A stretch of DNA of 64,000 bases from Sipunculus nudus (lineage: Eukaryota > Annelida > Sipuncula > Golfingiida > Sipunculidae), in contig CM049310.1 of the NCBI GenBank assembly GCA_026874595.1, positions 68,464,056 to 68,528,055 of the forward strand, written 5' to 3'. A model generated the notes under the pieces. The model made no database searches, had not been told where the DNA came from, and saw only the letters and a program-made list of their open reading frames with translations. Below are positions 1 through 12,700 of the stretch, piece after piece. Both the position numbers and the translations under genes were made by a program. How positions within the stretch are numbered: the stretch's first letter is position 1; the number at the start of each line of letters is the position of its first letter.

Positions 1-838
1 TTTCTGAATTGACTGTACGGACACACACGATATCATGTGTGTTTTCTGTCTTGACTGTATGGATATACACGATATCACGTGTCCGTATGTCTTGATTGTA
101 TTGGCGTACACGATATCATGTGTGTTTTCTGTCTTGACTGTATGGATATACACGATATCACGTGTCCGTATGTCTTGATTGTATTAACGTACACGATATC
201 ATGCGTGTTTTCTGTCTTGACTGTATGGATATACACGATATCACGTGTCCGTATGTCTTGATTGTATTGATGAACACGATTTCATGTGGGTTTTCTGTCT
301 TGACTGTATGGATATACACGATATCACGTGTCCGTATGTCTTGATTGTATTGACGTACACGATATCATGTGGGTTTACTGTCTTGACTGTATGGACACAC
401 GATATCATGTGTGTTTTCTGTCTTGACTGTATCGATATACACGATATCACGTGTCCGTATGTCTTGATTGTATTGACGTGCACGATATCATGTGTGTTTT
501 CTGTCTTGACTGTATGGACACACACGATATCATGTGGGTTTTCTGTCTTGACTGTATGGACACACACGATATCATGTGGGTTTTCTGTCTTGACTGTATG
601 GACACACACGATATCATGTGTGTTTTCTGTCTTGACTGTATGGACACACACGATATCATGTGAATTTTTGTCTTGATTGTATTGACGTGCACGATAATAT
701 GTGTGTTTATATAGTGTTTGTATGGACGTACACGCTCTTGATGCGTACTTTGTCTTGTTTGTATGGACATACAATATCTCGTGTGTGTACTCTACCTTGT
801 GTGAACAGACATACACGAATCAATGTGTGTCCTCTCTG
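1..838. repeat. Minisatellite, 83-bp dimeric unit switching to 42-bp units
   Basis: Tandem array that begins at or before the window edge. From 1 to about 480 the period is 83 bp: the word CACGATATCACGTG recurs at 68, 151, 234 and 317. Each 83-bp unit is a dimer of two related halves of about 41 bp, both carrying the EcoRV palindrome GATATC. From about 480 to 665 only one half is repeated, with a 42-bp period (TTGACTGTATGGACACACAC followed by GATATCATGTG). From 666 to 838 the units decay. Short open frames on both strands here are products of the repeat and show no coding signature. Confidence 0.95.
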
Positions 839-2364
839 CTTTGTCTCACAAAAACCATCTCTGTAATCTGCCTTGATTCTTTGGAAACGATCTCGTGTTT
901 TAATTCACTCCTGTTTGTCTGGTCTTGTGAAATTTACGTCTTTAAATTCGAATTAAGATACAGGGCATTGAAGTGTTGCCTGATGGGAATTTAACAGTGA
1001 CTGACGTGCGCTGTTTCGTGTTGCCCATACTGTCTCCTACAGATAGCATGATCTTCAGGCCAATTGTGTGTCTATCTACCAAGATGTACCGGGGTTACAC
1101 AGCTGATTTAATTCCACGCCCGTTGCTATGACAACGTCTTATTTATCAGGGCGCCTTCCCTTTAATCATAAGGGGCTATGCTTGTTAAGTCTGCATCACT
1201 TGGTGGTGAGACTGTCTTCTGCTCGGAGTCCCCGCTTTTATCTACTGGAGCTGGATAATACTTTTTCACGATTTATCATTTTCAATTTGTAATTAATCAC
1301 GTCAAACTCTGTTCCCGCATGCACAAATCGCCATGATTCAAACTGTCATTTGGTATTTATAAACAACCCCATAGAAAATGATAGGAGGTCGTAAAAAACG
1401 GGGGAGATCGTCTATTATTAATATTAATCTGATTTTATTCTCGTTGTGTTAAAGCATCATGAATCATGAAGTTCACATCGTTGATTTATGGAATTCTGAC
1501 ACGTTGAGCGATTTATCTGTCTTCATTAAATCTGCGTATCCATACACAAAAATGCAAGAGAAATCCTTATAACGCCCGGCTCACATAACCGTTATACTGA
1601 TATTGTACCAATACAAAGATCAAACAGAAAAAAAGGAAAGTTTTTGGCCATGAATCTGCTTATCTGAGGCTAGAAACAGTAAAGTAGTTTCCATTCTCAT
1701 TTAAATTCAAAGCCTTATACTGACACAAAGAAAACACGGGCTGTCGAAATTAAATCATGTTCAAGCGGAACCCCTAATTTATGAGTGGATTTTCTTGAAG
1801 CTACGGAGAGCTGGTCCCATATAGAAAAACATGGCGGTGGGATAATTACAACATGGTACCACTCGAACACACGGGGGCCGCGGGAGGCCGGGCAGGTCCG
1901 TTGTCGGCAGCTGACTGCCTTCCACTAGCGGTTGTTTGTGAAGGGAAAGTTGTTGATTTGACGGGTAATGGGTGTATATTGTACCACTAAATAATTCACA
2001 AGCTGGACACGTTTTCTGCAGTGCAATTTCCCAAACAAGAGCCTGACTGATCAAGATATTTGCATCGGGAGAACATCCTATCCTGCTCCATTTGCCATAC
2101 GAGAAAAGATTAATTAAAGTTAACTTATGATATTATTTAATAGAATGTGTCATGTCTGAAAATGTATGTTGATTGAATGGGTTGCTATAGATAACTATTT
2201 ACAGAACTCGAAATAAAATTATTCAATCTGCTAAGCCAAAACAATGATTCCATTTCAAAACTATGCAATGCAATGTTAACGAGAACACTGGATAGTTTTA
2301 GGCAGAGTGTGCGCACGCTTGCTTTATTGAACAGGGTTTGCCCACTGACGGGTAACATGAATAC
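839..2364. other. No gene seen; single-copy AT-rich DNA
   Basis: Apparently unique sequence between two minisatellites. Open frames are short (the longest is 91 codons, at 1779-2054 minus) and resemble nothing I recognise. No clear repeat or RNA gene was noticed. Confidence 0.5.
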
Positions 2365-3415
2365 AGAAAGGAGGACCCGGAGGTCCCAGGTGAGGTCACT
2401 CGCTCAGAAAACTCATATGGTCATATCTCATGGATGTCTTTCATACAAGGACGTCCAAAGGCCGCGTGTGATGTCCGTCACACAGAGAAGTCTGATGGTC
2501 CTATTTGATGAAGTACAAACAAGGACGTCCACAGGCCCCATGTTATGTCAGTCACACAAATAAATCAGATGGTCCTATTTGATGTATTTCATACACGGAC
2601 GTCCAAAGGCCCCATGTGATGTCGGTCACACAAATAAATCCGATGGACCTATTTAATATCGTTCATACAAGAACGTCCACATGCCCCATGTGATGTCGGT
2701 CACACAAATAAATCCGATGGACCTATTTAATATCGTTCATAAAAGGACGTCCAAAGGCCCCATGTGATGTCAGTCACACAAATAAATCCGATTGACCTAT
2801 TTAATATCGTTCATAAAAGGACGTCCACATGCCCCATGTGATGTTGGTCACACAATAAATCCGATGGACCCTTTTAATATCGTTCATACAAGGACGTCCA
2901 AAGGCCCCATGTGATGTCGGTCACACAAATAAATCCGATGGACCTATTTAATATCGTTCATACAAGGACGTCCAAAGGCCCCATGTGATGTCGGTCACAC
3001 GAATAAATCCGATGGACCTATTTAATATCGTTCATACAAGGACGTCCACATGCCCCATGTAATGTCGGTCACACAAATAAATCCGATGGACCTATTTGAT
3101 GTTGTTTATACAGTGAAGTCCGATGGTACTATTTGATGTGGTACATACAAGGACATCCAAAAGTTCCATGTGATGTCGGTCACACAGAGAAGTTCGATGG
3201 TCCTATTTGATGTCGTTCATACAAGGACGTCCAAAGGCCCCATGTGATGTCCGTCACACAGAGAAGTCCGATTGTCTTATTCGATGTCGTTCATACAAGG
3301 ACGTCCAAAGGCCCCATGTGATGTCCGTCACACAGAGAAGTCCGATTGTCCTATTTGATGTCGTTCATTCAAGGACGTCCAAAGGCCCCTTGTGATGTTG
3401 GTCACGCAGAGAAGT
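2365..3415. repeat. Minisatellite, 74-bp unit, about 13 copies in two subfamilies
   Basis: The unit carries GGACGTCC (an 8-bp palindrome), then CCCCATGTGATGTCGGTCAC. Successive units are 74 bp apart, for example starts at 2642 and 2716. Central copies (about 2560-3090) carry ACAAATAAATCCGATGGACC and TATTTAATATCG. Copies on both sides carry ACAGAGAAGTCCGATGGTCC and TATTTGATG. A shortened unit lies near 3100-3130. The first copy, around 2365-2440, is degenerate. Confidence 0.95.
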
Positions 3416-4522
3416 GGTTCATTAAGATATTAGAGGAATTATGTATTGTCGCTGTCATATAGTGATACCGGGACCACCTGCGTAGTCCCTTACATTGAGG
3501 TACACTCGGTCAAGCGAACACGAGTGTCTGCTACAGCGTTACATTATTCATACGTTCTCTAGCAATACACTTACAAATTTACCAGTGGCCAATTCAAGCG
3601 TGAAAGTAGAGGCTCTGTAGCAGTAGGGCAGTCCTTAACTCAAGTAAAAGGGTAAAGATGCATAGTAATATATTTTAATACAAAAGAGGATTCCATAAAT
3701 CTATTAACGCACGAATTACCCAGTTTACACATAAATTTTACTTTATATATCTTCTATATCAACATGACTGTTAAAAATCAAATACATAGTTAATAGGTAA
3801 TGTGGCGCATTCACTCCTCTAAATAAATGATGGCAATTTAAAACATTTTTTTGCACGGCCCGGGTATGAGTGCACATGAATAAATCGATTTAATAGTACA
3901 GATAACGCAATTCATCTGGAGAAGTATTCAGTCATGTTTGCTTATCTTTATCTATTTATAAACATAACGGAATAATATGATGATGAATGCCCGATTATGT
4001 ATATGTATATTATGTAAATACACATCAGTTTAAAAGAGACTCAGTATATCGAATTGTAGGTGTTCACAGGGGAGGTTTTCCGGAGTGCAATTCACATTAA
4101 GGCTAAATTAATTATTTAGGAGCAGACATAGTTAATATGATTCGAGGCGACTGAATGTCTGGTAGTTTTGGCCCTCGTGCTGTGACTGCTGTCTCCCGGC
4201 TAGGTTTCTGCGTAGTAACCGAGGGTCTATGTTATATCAGTCTCAGTTTTACATTCATTTCTTTCAAATGTACATACATTTAAAAATGTTACTGTATTGC
4301 GTCTTGTGACATTCATGATAAACGATAGGTTGCTTCACGACTGCCGATATATTGCCAGGAAATAATGTTCCCTTGTGCAAGTGTTTCGTCAATAACTTAT
4401 TCACGACATTTAAGTTTTTCCTCAGTAAAAGGTTGGACACTGGCAAATATCCAAATCATCAGTGTTTAATATTCATCCACGTTGAAATTATCAACCTGAT
4501 GACATTTCTTCTAATAAAAATC
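3416..4522. other. No gene seen
   Basis: AT-rich, apparently single-copy sequence. Short frames only, such as 4264-4446 minus. Nothing recognisable. Confidence 0.5.
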
Positions 4523-4538
4523 GGGGGGGGGGGGGGGG
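4523..4538. repeat. Poly-G tract, 16 bases
   Basis: A run of 16 G. It directly precedes a dispersed repeat copy (4545-4770) whose relative at 44020 also lies next to a long G/C run, so the homopolymer is probably part of or linked to that repeat family. Confidence 0.95.
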
Positions 4539-4544
4539 TCCACA

Positions 4545-4770
4545 ACATAGCACACGCAGTCTTGAACGGAATCTAATGGAATTTTCTCATGAGATGGGCA
4601 AAGTAAAAACCAATTAGATTTTGGTATGGATCCAATATATAACCCGGATTCAGGACTGTCATCAATATTCACAAACGTACAGTCACTTATGCACGAATGA
4701 ACAGGGAATATGATCCGAATAGTTGAATGCCCACATTGCGGACGCTTGTATTCCTTAGAATGCAGATTTC
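4545..4770 (+). repeat. Dispersed repeat, copy 1 (relative at 44020-44270)
   Basis: Shares an ordered series of words with 44020-44270: GATGGGC..AA, then CCGGATTCAGGA, ATCAATATTCAC.AACGT, ACGAATGAA, GATCCGAATA and AATGCAGATTT. Same orientation in both places. I cannot name the family. It has no visible coding capacity and probably represents a short interspersed or non-autonomous element. Confidence 0.55.
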
Positions 4771-7700
4771 TAATTTAAGATTGTTTACCTTTTCACATGG
4801 TACAATCTGGAAGTGTTTCACGAAAAAGTCATTATTTTATGGATACTGAGAGGAAAAGCAAAAAGAGGGCGATAACTATCTTTTCATTTAAATTTCAAGA
4901 TAAGCTGCTTGAAATATCGCAGGAATTGTATAAACATGCGCACTATTTATCTTATGGTTCATCTCATGTTACAAAGTTTAATTCGTTTTATGTCAGTGGT
5001 ACCTGTGTAAATGAAAATTTAGCTTTTTAACACGCATTATGATTTCTTTGAAGAAAGTAGGAGTTTAGCAACATTTGAACCTCAGATTTAATGCTTATTC
5101 ATGAAATAGAAATAATCTTTCAAAAAATAGGAAAATATTGAATTATTTGCCTTAATCACTAAAATATATGAATGTGAATGTACATACAGTATTCACATGT
5201 TTATGATCGATATACTATAATTTAAAAATAATTGTACAACATATACTATATGCATTTTCAAAATATATTGATAACAATTAACTGATATTTTAATGTATTA
5301 CTGTCTGTTCTAACTGGCCCTGTTTATCGGTTTATGGAAAATGTTTTTATTGTTGGAAAGTTTTCTTTGGGTTTATAAATGCATGTCGCAAGGAAAAGCC
5401 AAGGGGTAGTCCTAATTCCTAATTATCGACTTTAGCCCTTACATTTTACAAAATTTAAAATACAGAATTAGTTAAAAAATGAAAATTTCTTCTGGATATT
5501 ACAGCATCAAGAGCACTGGGCTCATGCCAAGACATCCTCAGTTGACAGCAGCTCTAAAAATACGACCAGTTAAAGCAGATCATGCATGCATGGACACATC
5601 TTATGCTTTCTGAGATTTAAAATGTAGATTTATTTTAAAATTCTTAATTGCCATATTAGGTAAACACTTCTAGATGCAGCTTTTTATATATAAAATTTTC
5701 GAAAAAATCTAATTGTTTAGAAAATATAATCTCCAAGAAGGTGCACACAGTTTGGTGGAATACAGAACATAAGTTTTGGCGGTTTTGTTATCAGATAACA
5801 GTACAGAAGCGAGTGTTTATTTGCGAAGCAGGAGCAACGTTTCTTCAAGGCGGCCCACTCGGATAAGGCTTGGGTGACAAACTTACATGACGAAATCTAA
5901 AGCGCAAAGCTCGAAACGAGCTATTGTACAGGTAGAGTGACGATTATTGATGAACCGCAGGGGGAACGTCACATAACAAATTATCAAGCTGTCTATACGC
6001 ACTGATGAATTTTGGTTTTAATCATTCGTATTTTTAACAACAAGTATTTAATATCCATAGCAAACTACTATAACAATAGGTATAATATGGCAATAATTCT
6101 TAAGGTTATTCGACAGTGTCGAGAGGCATGGGGTTTGTATAACTTCTACCAAAGGGTAAAGATTATAACACTGGTTTATTAGACGTGTTAATGACGTGTT
6201 CGTCATGTAAATGTTTGTTTCACAATAACACCCAGTGCAAACTTCAGTTAAAGATCGATTTGCCACTTCCTTGAAATATGTGTATAACTGATATGTTAAT
6301 GGGTGTGAGTGACACTGTTCAGGTGGCCGCTTCCTCGTCTCCTTTCACATCCTCTGGTAACATTTACTGCAGTACAATTTAACATGGATTGTACATGGTA
6401 AGAGGAGCTTGTGCTAGGACTGTCTGACTGAACACATTTTCCATGAGGCCGGTCCCCTGAGGCCGAGCCTTGCTCAGCAGCGTTAAATATCACGGAGCAA
6501 TATTAGTGGCGAATATTCAAATTACAGCGCTGTGTGCAACCTGCCAACAAACAGGGACAGCCAAGGCCGGGATGGATTCAGATAATTGACTGAATTTTTA
6601 TATTTGACATACAACTTTTGATGGACCAAATCAATCCTCGAGAGTCTGAAGTTGCTAGAACAACTCCACCTTGTTGATATGTATACAACTATAAATATTG
6701 CAGCAACTAAATCTTAAATGTCTATTTGTCAGTATAAAGCAGTGCTTGTTACCAAGATACAATGTTAAATAATATTCATGACAATGTCAATGTTTGAGCA
6801 CAAAGTTATTAAGTAGGAAATGTCAATCCAATATTGGTCTGTGCTGCGCGGAAATAAATATTCCGGTACAGCTGCACTGGAGCTCCTTTTGTAGACGTGC
6901 GTAATAATCTGCAATATTTCGCACTTCAACAGATTTTGTGGCAGTGCTACTACCGAAATAACAATGAAGTTTTTGGTAATCTTTCCTTTTGGCCGTTTGG
7001 ATGAATACGAATTGCCTGTTTATCGTGTGGCCTGGGTCGTTCAATAGACACTCAATATGTGCTGTAAACTGTCGAGCAATGAAGTTTCATGAAGTGGCGG
7101 CATTAAATAATAAATGATAAGGGACGAAGTTCTGCGGACGAGAGCTGTTGGTAATATATCACGGGACATTGTTTACAGGCGATCTGGTGTGCTGAGTGTG
7201 GCAGTATACTCTACACACGTCGATTAATCATGCAAGGATATTAACATAACCGTAGGGAGGCCGAATCAGTAATATGTTTTTGCCGCAAAACCCGAAATCA
7301 CAGGGCGGGATGGTGGTCCTTGTCCGTGTGGGGAAAGCTCGGCCCGGTCAATGTCATTAACATGGCCTGGAATATGGCCTACAAAACAATATGGGGGCAA
7401 TCCTTAAGTGTCTGCCATTTAAGGTTGGATAGATGAAAATCTGTCTTCCGCGGTTTCTTTCTGCATGCGGAAGATGATGATCTTATGGGAACAGATCGCA
7501 GGTCCTCGGGGATATTAAGAAAATTGCTTTCCCATTTCCAGCTGGTCGAGCAATATGGTTCACGTCTTGTGCACAGCGCCATCTTGTATTTAACCTTACA
7601 CGTCTGTGCACATTCACAGGGCGGTGGGGCTGAATGTTCTTCAGACATGGGCAGATCAATTATTTACATTTAAACATTGGGGTGAGGATATTAGTGGTCC

Positions 7701-7988
7701 ATATACATTAGGTGGGCCTGGGTGTCGTGGTTTTGCTTGTAGTATCATCATGCGCCTCATATATCGTGCTGCTGTTGTAGCTTGTTTTTTTCCTCCGCGT
7801 AAGTGTAAACATTGCTGTCTCTCCCACAGCTGTGCTAATATGTATGTTGCTCCTTTGTTATAACGGTCACCCTTAACGGTTCATGTAATATTACAAAAAT
7901 AGATACTTTGCTTTGTTTTAGCAGAAGAAAAGCCATATAAAAAGACACAATCCACAAAATGATTGGAATAAAGTTATTACATCGAAAA
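4771..7988. other. No gene seen; long AT-rich intergenic or intronic stretch
   Basis: No open frame longer than about 90 codons, and none shows familiar motifs. The subregion 6300-7700 is somewhat richer in GC and has several overlapping short frames on both strands (for example 7379-7648 minus), but no splice-supported exon could be argued. No tandem repeat was noticed. Confidence 0.45.
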
Positions 7989-9194
7989 CAGTGGCGGATC
8001 CATAAATTCGGCAACAGGGGGCGCTAATATAAAAGTTGGTGGCTGATTGGTATTATGAAAAATAGAGTTTTTAAAATTTCGTTTTGAAAATTTAATATTT
8101 ATATATATATTTATATTATTATTATTATAATTATAAGGTAATTTTTCAGTCTATGAAAATTAGAATTTTTTCGGTGTCCCCCTCCCATTTTGGAATTTAT
8201 TTAAACAAGCAATGTAATGCAGACATTTTTAGGCACCTGTCATATAAAAAAACGAGGATTTTCTGTTCCTTTGCTTCTATTCTACTAATTTTTTTTTCAT
8301 AACGTAGTCAGACTTTACGGGGGGGGGGGGCTCGGTATATTATCGTGTTGACGGCTTTAATATTTATACATATATCTTCATAATTAGATATTACCTGGAA
8401 AGTAACATCTTGATGTCAATGGTGCAAATGCGCATTTATGTTTATAACTTGCAAAATATCATCTTTTGAAAGTGGTTCTCGTGGTAAAATAATTGTTAAA
8501 ATGTTCTAGTCGTATATAAAACTTCTAACCACCTTCCGGGTTCTAGACAGCGCCCCGGACACCGCAGAGCACAGATCGTGAGATCCAGGGGCGGATCCGG
8601 GATTTAGGAAAGGTTGGGGGGGGGGGGGTCCATTTCAGGAGGACTATTGAAAACCTTAAAAAGCAGGTCTCCAGGTCCCGAAAGGGGGGGGGGGGTGTTT
8701 ATGTTTGAAACCCATAAAAATGTTTGGGATTCCCCCCCCCCCCCCCCGGGATCCGCTTCCTAGTTCGAGTATCAGCCGAGGAGCCGTAAACATTTTTACG
8801 GTGGACCCAACCCATGGCATGCTGAGCCTTTTAAGGTAACAAGAAGGACGTACCTCACACACAGGCGAATGTAATTTGGGGGGTTCGTTGGTGTTATGAC
8901 CCAGCAGGGTGTACATGTAATTAGGGAAAGACTCCTTCCCTCTTTATAGTAATATTTTGATGCTATCTTATTATGGAGTAAATCCCAAATCTTTTCATTA
9001 GTATTCTCAACGTATGAACTGGAAAGTAATGACCTGTGAATACTTTAATAATCTTATTGCTAGGGTTTAAAAAAGAAAAATTAAAATTAAAATTAAATAC
9101 GAATAAATGGGAATAGAAATAAATAAAATGAAAGATGTTTTAGCTCGGGGGGAAGGGCACGCTCCGCGGGCGCTCCTCTCTGGATCCGCCCCTG
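7989..9194. mobile_element. Non-autonomous inverted-repeat element, hAT-like ends, nested
   Basis: The left end reads CAGTGGCGGATCC at 7989 and the right end reads GGATCCGCCCCTG, ending at 9194. A second left-end copy, CAGGGGCGGATCC at 8586, is a perfect 13-bp inverted match to the right end. A further right-end-like word (GGGATCCGCTTCCTAG) lies near 8748. Ends beginning CAG and finishing CTG are typical of hAT-type DNA transposons. The flanks do not give a clean 8-bp target duplication (ATCGAAAA on the left, GAAAACTT on the right), so the exact boundaries and nesting order are uncertain. The interior is non-coding, with G/C homopolymer runs near 8320, 8617, 8687 and 8731. Confidence 0.5.
8870..8916. 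repeat. Short dispersed repeat, copy 1 (relative at 61340-61392)
   Basis: TTTGGGGGGTTC, then GTGTTATGACCCAGCA, matches TTTGGGGGGTTCCTCGTG followed by TTATAACCCAGCA at 61352. The minus-strand translations agree (LGHNTNEPPKLHS against LGYNTRNPPKTHS), which reflects shared repeat ancestry and not a protein. It sits inside the inverted-repeat element at 7989-9194. Confidence 0.5.
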
Positions 9195-9764
9195 GAAAAC
9201 TTCTCTAAAACAACTAAATGATACACTTGTTAAAATCTTATTGAAAGAATCACTAAATTCTTTTTAAATAGTTTATAAGCACCGTAAAATCATAATTTAT
9301 TTATATATTCTAATGTTAGATATAACAAACTTACCTGAGTAATGTCAAAATGTTCACATTATTTTCAGTATAGTTAACAGGCATAAAGCCATTGGCGTTT
9401 TATTCGAGATGACCATATTTCAATGATTTTATGAGCATAAATACAATTGCAGTAGAGCAGGGGGTATTTTAAGTGCAGTTTACCCCATTTGTGCAGTTTA
9501 CATTAAAATGTAATTCTGTATTTGAGCAGTCCTAGATTTTAAAGTTTGTTCCCGTCACAGAGTGAAAAATTGAATGCCCTTAATAGTATAAATTATTTAA
9601 ATCATCGGTCACTCATATCAAGTATGGTAGATGTACAAATACAAAGGCTCAGGATTTAAAAAGACTAAAAGGTCGCTCGCTCCTGCTAGGAGGTCAATAG
9701 AATTCAGTAGTTTGTAATTAAAATGTTGTCTTATTTTTCATCCACAAACACAAATATGTATCCT
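9195..9764. other. No gene seen; AT-rich spacer before the 43-bp array
   Basis: Very AT-rich, without notable open frames. It ends abruptly where the 43-bp array starts. Confidence 0.5.
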
Positions 9765-12700
9765 GTGTAAGCGGGAGAAATGTCCTGATCAGACTTTGGT
9801 TTGTGCAGTGTAAGCGGGAGAGATGTCCTGATCAGACTTTGGTTTGTGCAGTGTAAGCGGGAGAAATGTCCTGATCAGACTTTGGTTTGTGCTTTGTAAG
9901 CGGGAGAAATGTCCTGATCAGACTTTGGTTTGTGCTGTGTGAGTGGGAGAAATGTCCTGATCAGACTTTGGTTTGTGCTGTGTAAGCGGGGGAAATGTCC
10001 TGATCAGACTTTGGTTTGTGCTGTGTAAGCGGGGGAAATGTCCTGATCAGACTTTGGTTTGTGCTGTGTAAGCGGGAGAAATGTCCTGATCAGACTTTGG
10101 TTTGTGCTGTGTAAGCGGGGGAAATGTCCTGATCAGACTTTGGTTTGTGCTGTGTAAGTGGGAGAAATGTCCTGATCAGACTTTGGTTTGTGCTGTGTAA
10201 GCGGGGGAAATGTCCTGATCAGACTTTGGTTTGTGCTGTGTAAGCGGGAGAAATGTCCTGATCAGACTTTGGTTTGTGCTGTGTAAGCGGGGGAAATGTC
10301 CTGATCAGACTTTGGTTTGTGCTGTGTAAGCGGGGGAAATGTCCTGATCAGACTTTGGTTTGTGCTGTGTAAGCGGGAGAAATGTCCTGATCAGACTTTG
10401 GTTTGTGCTGTGTAAGTGGGAGAAATGTCCTGATCAGACTTTGGTTTGTGCTGTGTAAGCGGGGGAAATGTCCTGATCAGACTTTGGTTTGTGCTGTGTA
10501 AGCGGGAGAAATGTCCTGATCAGACTTTGGTTTGTGCTGTGTAAGCGGGAGAAATGTCCTGATCAGACTTTGGTTTGTGCTGTGTAAGCGGGGGAAATGT
10601 CCTGATCAGACTTTGGTTTGTGCTGTGTAAGCGGGGGAAATGTCCTGATCAGACTTTGGTTTGTGCTGTGTAAGCGGGAGAAATGTCCTGATCAGACTTT
10701 GGTTTGTGCTGTGTAAGCGGGAGAAATGTCCTGATCAGACTTTGGTTTGTGCTGTGTAAGCGGGGGAAATGTCCTGATCAGACTTTTGTTTGTGCTGTGT
10801 AAGCGGGAGAAATGTCCTGATCAGACTTTGGTTTGTGCTGTGTAAGTGGGAGAAATGTCCTGATCAGACTTTGGTTTGTGCTGTGTAAGCGGGGGAAATG
10901 TCCTGATCAGACTTTGGTTTGTGCTGTGTAAGCGGGAGAAATGTCCTGATCAGACTTTGGTTTGTGCTGTGTAAGCGGGAGAAATGTCCTGATCAGACTT
11001 TGGTTTGTGCTGTGTAAGCGGGGGAAATGTCCTGATCAGACTTTGGTTTGTGCTGTGTAAGCGGGAGAAATGTCCTGATCAGACTTTGGTTTGTGCTGTG
11101 TAAGCGGGAGAAATGTCCTGATCAGACTTTGGTTTCTGCTGTGTAAGCGGGAGAGATGTCCTGATCAGACTTTGGTTTGTGCTGTGTAAGCGGGGGAAAT
11201 GTCCTGATCAGACTTTGGTTTGTGCTGTGTAAGCGGGGGAAATGTCCTGATTAGAACTTTGGTTTGTGCTGTGTAAGCGGGAGAAATGTCCTGATCAGAC
11301 TTTGGTTTGTGCTGTGTAAGCGGGAGAAATGTCCTGATCAGACTTTGGTTTGTGCTGTGTAAGCGGTAGAGATGTCCTGATCAGACTTTGGTTTGTGCTG
11401 TGTAAGCGGGGGAAATGTCCTGATCAGACTTTGGTTTGTGCTGTGTAAGCGGGGGAAATGTCCTGATCAGACTTTGGTTTGTGCTGTGTAAGCGGGAGAA
11501 ATGTCCTGATCAGACTTTGGTTTGTGCTGTGTAAGCGGGAGAAATGTCCTGATCAGACTTTGGTTTGTGCTGTGTAAGCGGGAGAAATGTCCTGATCAGA
11601 CTTTGGTTTGTGCTGTGTAAGCGGGGGAAATGTCCTGATCAGACTTTGGTTTGTGCTGTGTAAGCGGGAGAAATGTCCTGATCAGACTTTGGTTTGTGCT
11701 GTGTAAGCGGGAGAGATGTCCTGATCAGACTTTGGTTTGTGCTTTGTAAGCGGGGGAAATGTCCTGATCAGACTTTGGTTTGTGCTTTGTAAGTGGGAGA
11801 AATGTCCTGATCAGACTTTGGTTTGTGCTGTGTAAGTGGGAGAAATGTCCTGATCAGACTTTGGTTTGTGCTGTGTAAGTGGGAGAAATGTCCTGATCAG
11901 ACTTTGGTTTGTGCTGTGTAAGCGGGAGAAATGTCCTGATCAGACTTTGGTTTGTGCTGTGTAAGTGGGAGAAATGTCCTGATCAGACTTTGGTTTGTGC
12001 TGTGTGAGCGGGGGAAATGTCCTGATCAGACTTTGGTTTGTGCTGTGTAAGTGGGAGAAATGTCCTGATCAGACTTTGGTTTGTGCTGTGTAAGCGGGGG
12101 AAATGTCCTGATCAGACTTTGGTTTGTGCTGTGTAAGTGGGAGAAATGTCCTGATTAGACTTTGGTTTGTGCTGTGTAAGTGGGAGAAATGTCCTGATCA
12201 GACTTTGGTTTGTGCTGTGTAAGTGGGAGAAATGTCCTGATCAGACTTTGGTTTGTGCTGTGTAAGCGGGGGAAATGTCCTGATCAGACTTTGGTTTGTG
12301 CTGTGTAAGCGGGAGAAATGTCCTGATCAGACTTTGGTTTGTGCTGTGTAAGCGGGAGAAATGTCCTGATCAGACTTTGGTTTGTGCTGTGTAAGCGAGA
12401 GAAATGTCCTGATCAGACTTTGGTTTGTGCTGTGTAAGCGGGAGAAATGTCCTGATCAGACTTTGGTTTGTGCTGTGTAAGCGGGGGAAATGTCCTGATC
12501 AGACTTTGGTTTGTGCTGTGTAAGCGGGAGAAATGTCCTGATCAGACTTTGGTTTGTGCTGTGTAAGCGGGGGAAATGTCCTGATCAGACTTTGGTTTGT
12601 GCTGTGTAAGCGGGAGAAATGTCCTGATCAGACTTTGGTTTGTGCTGTGTAAGCGGGAGAAATGTCCTGATCAGACTTTGGTTTGTGCTGTGTAAGCGGG

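Noticed and set aside
241-816. 191-residue minus-strand protein and overlapping plus-strand frames
   Set aside because: All are translations of the 83/42-bp repeat in several frames.
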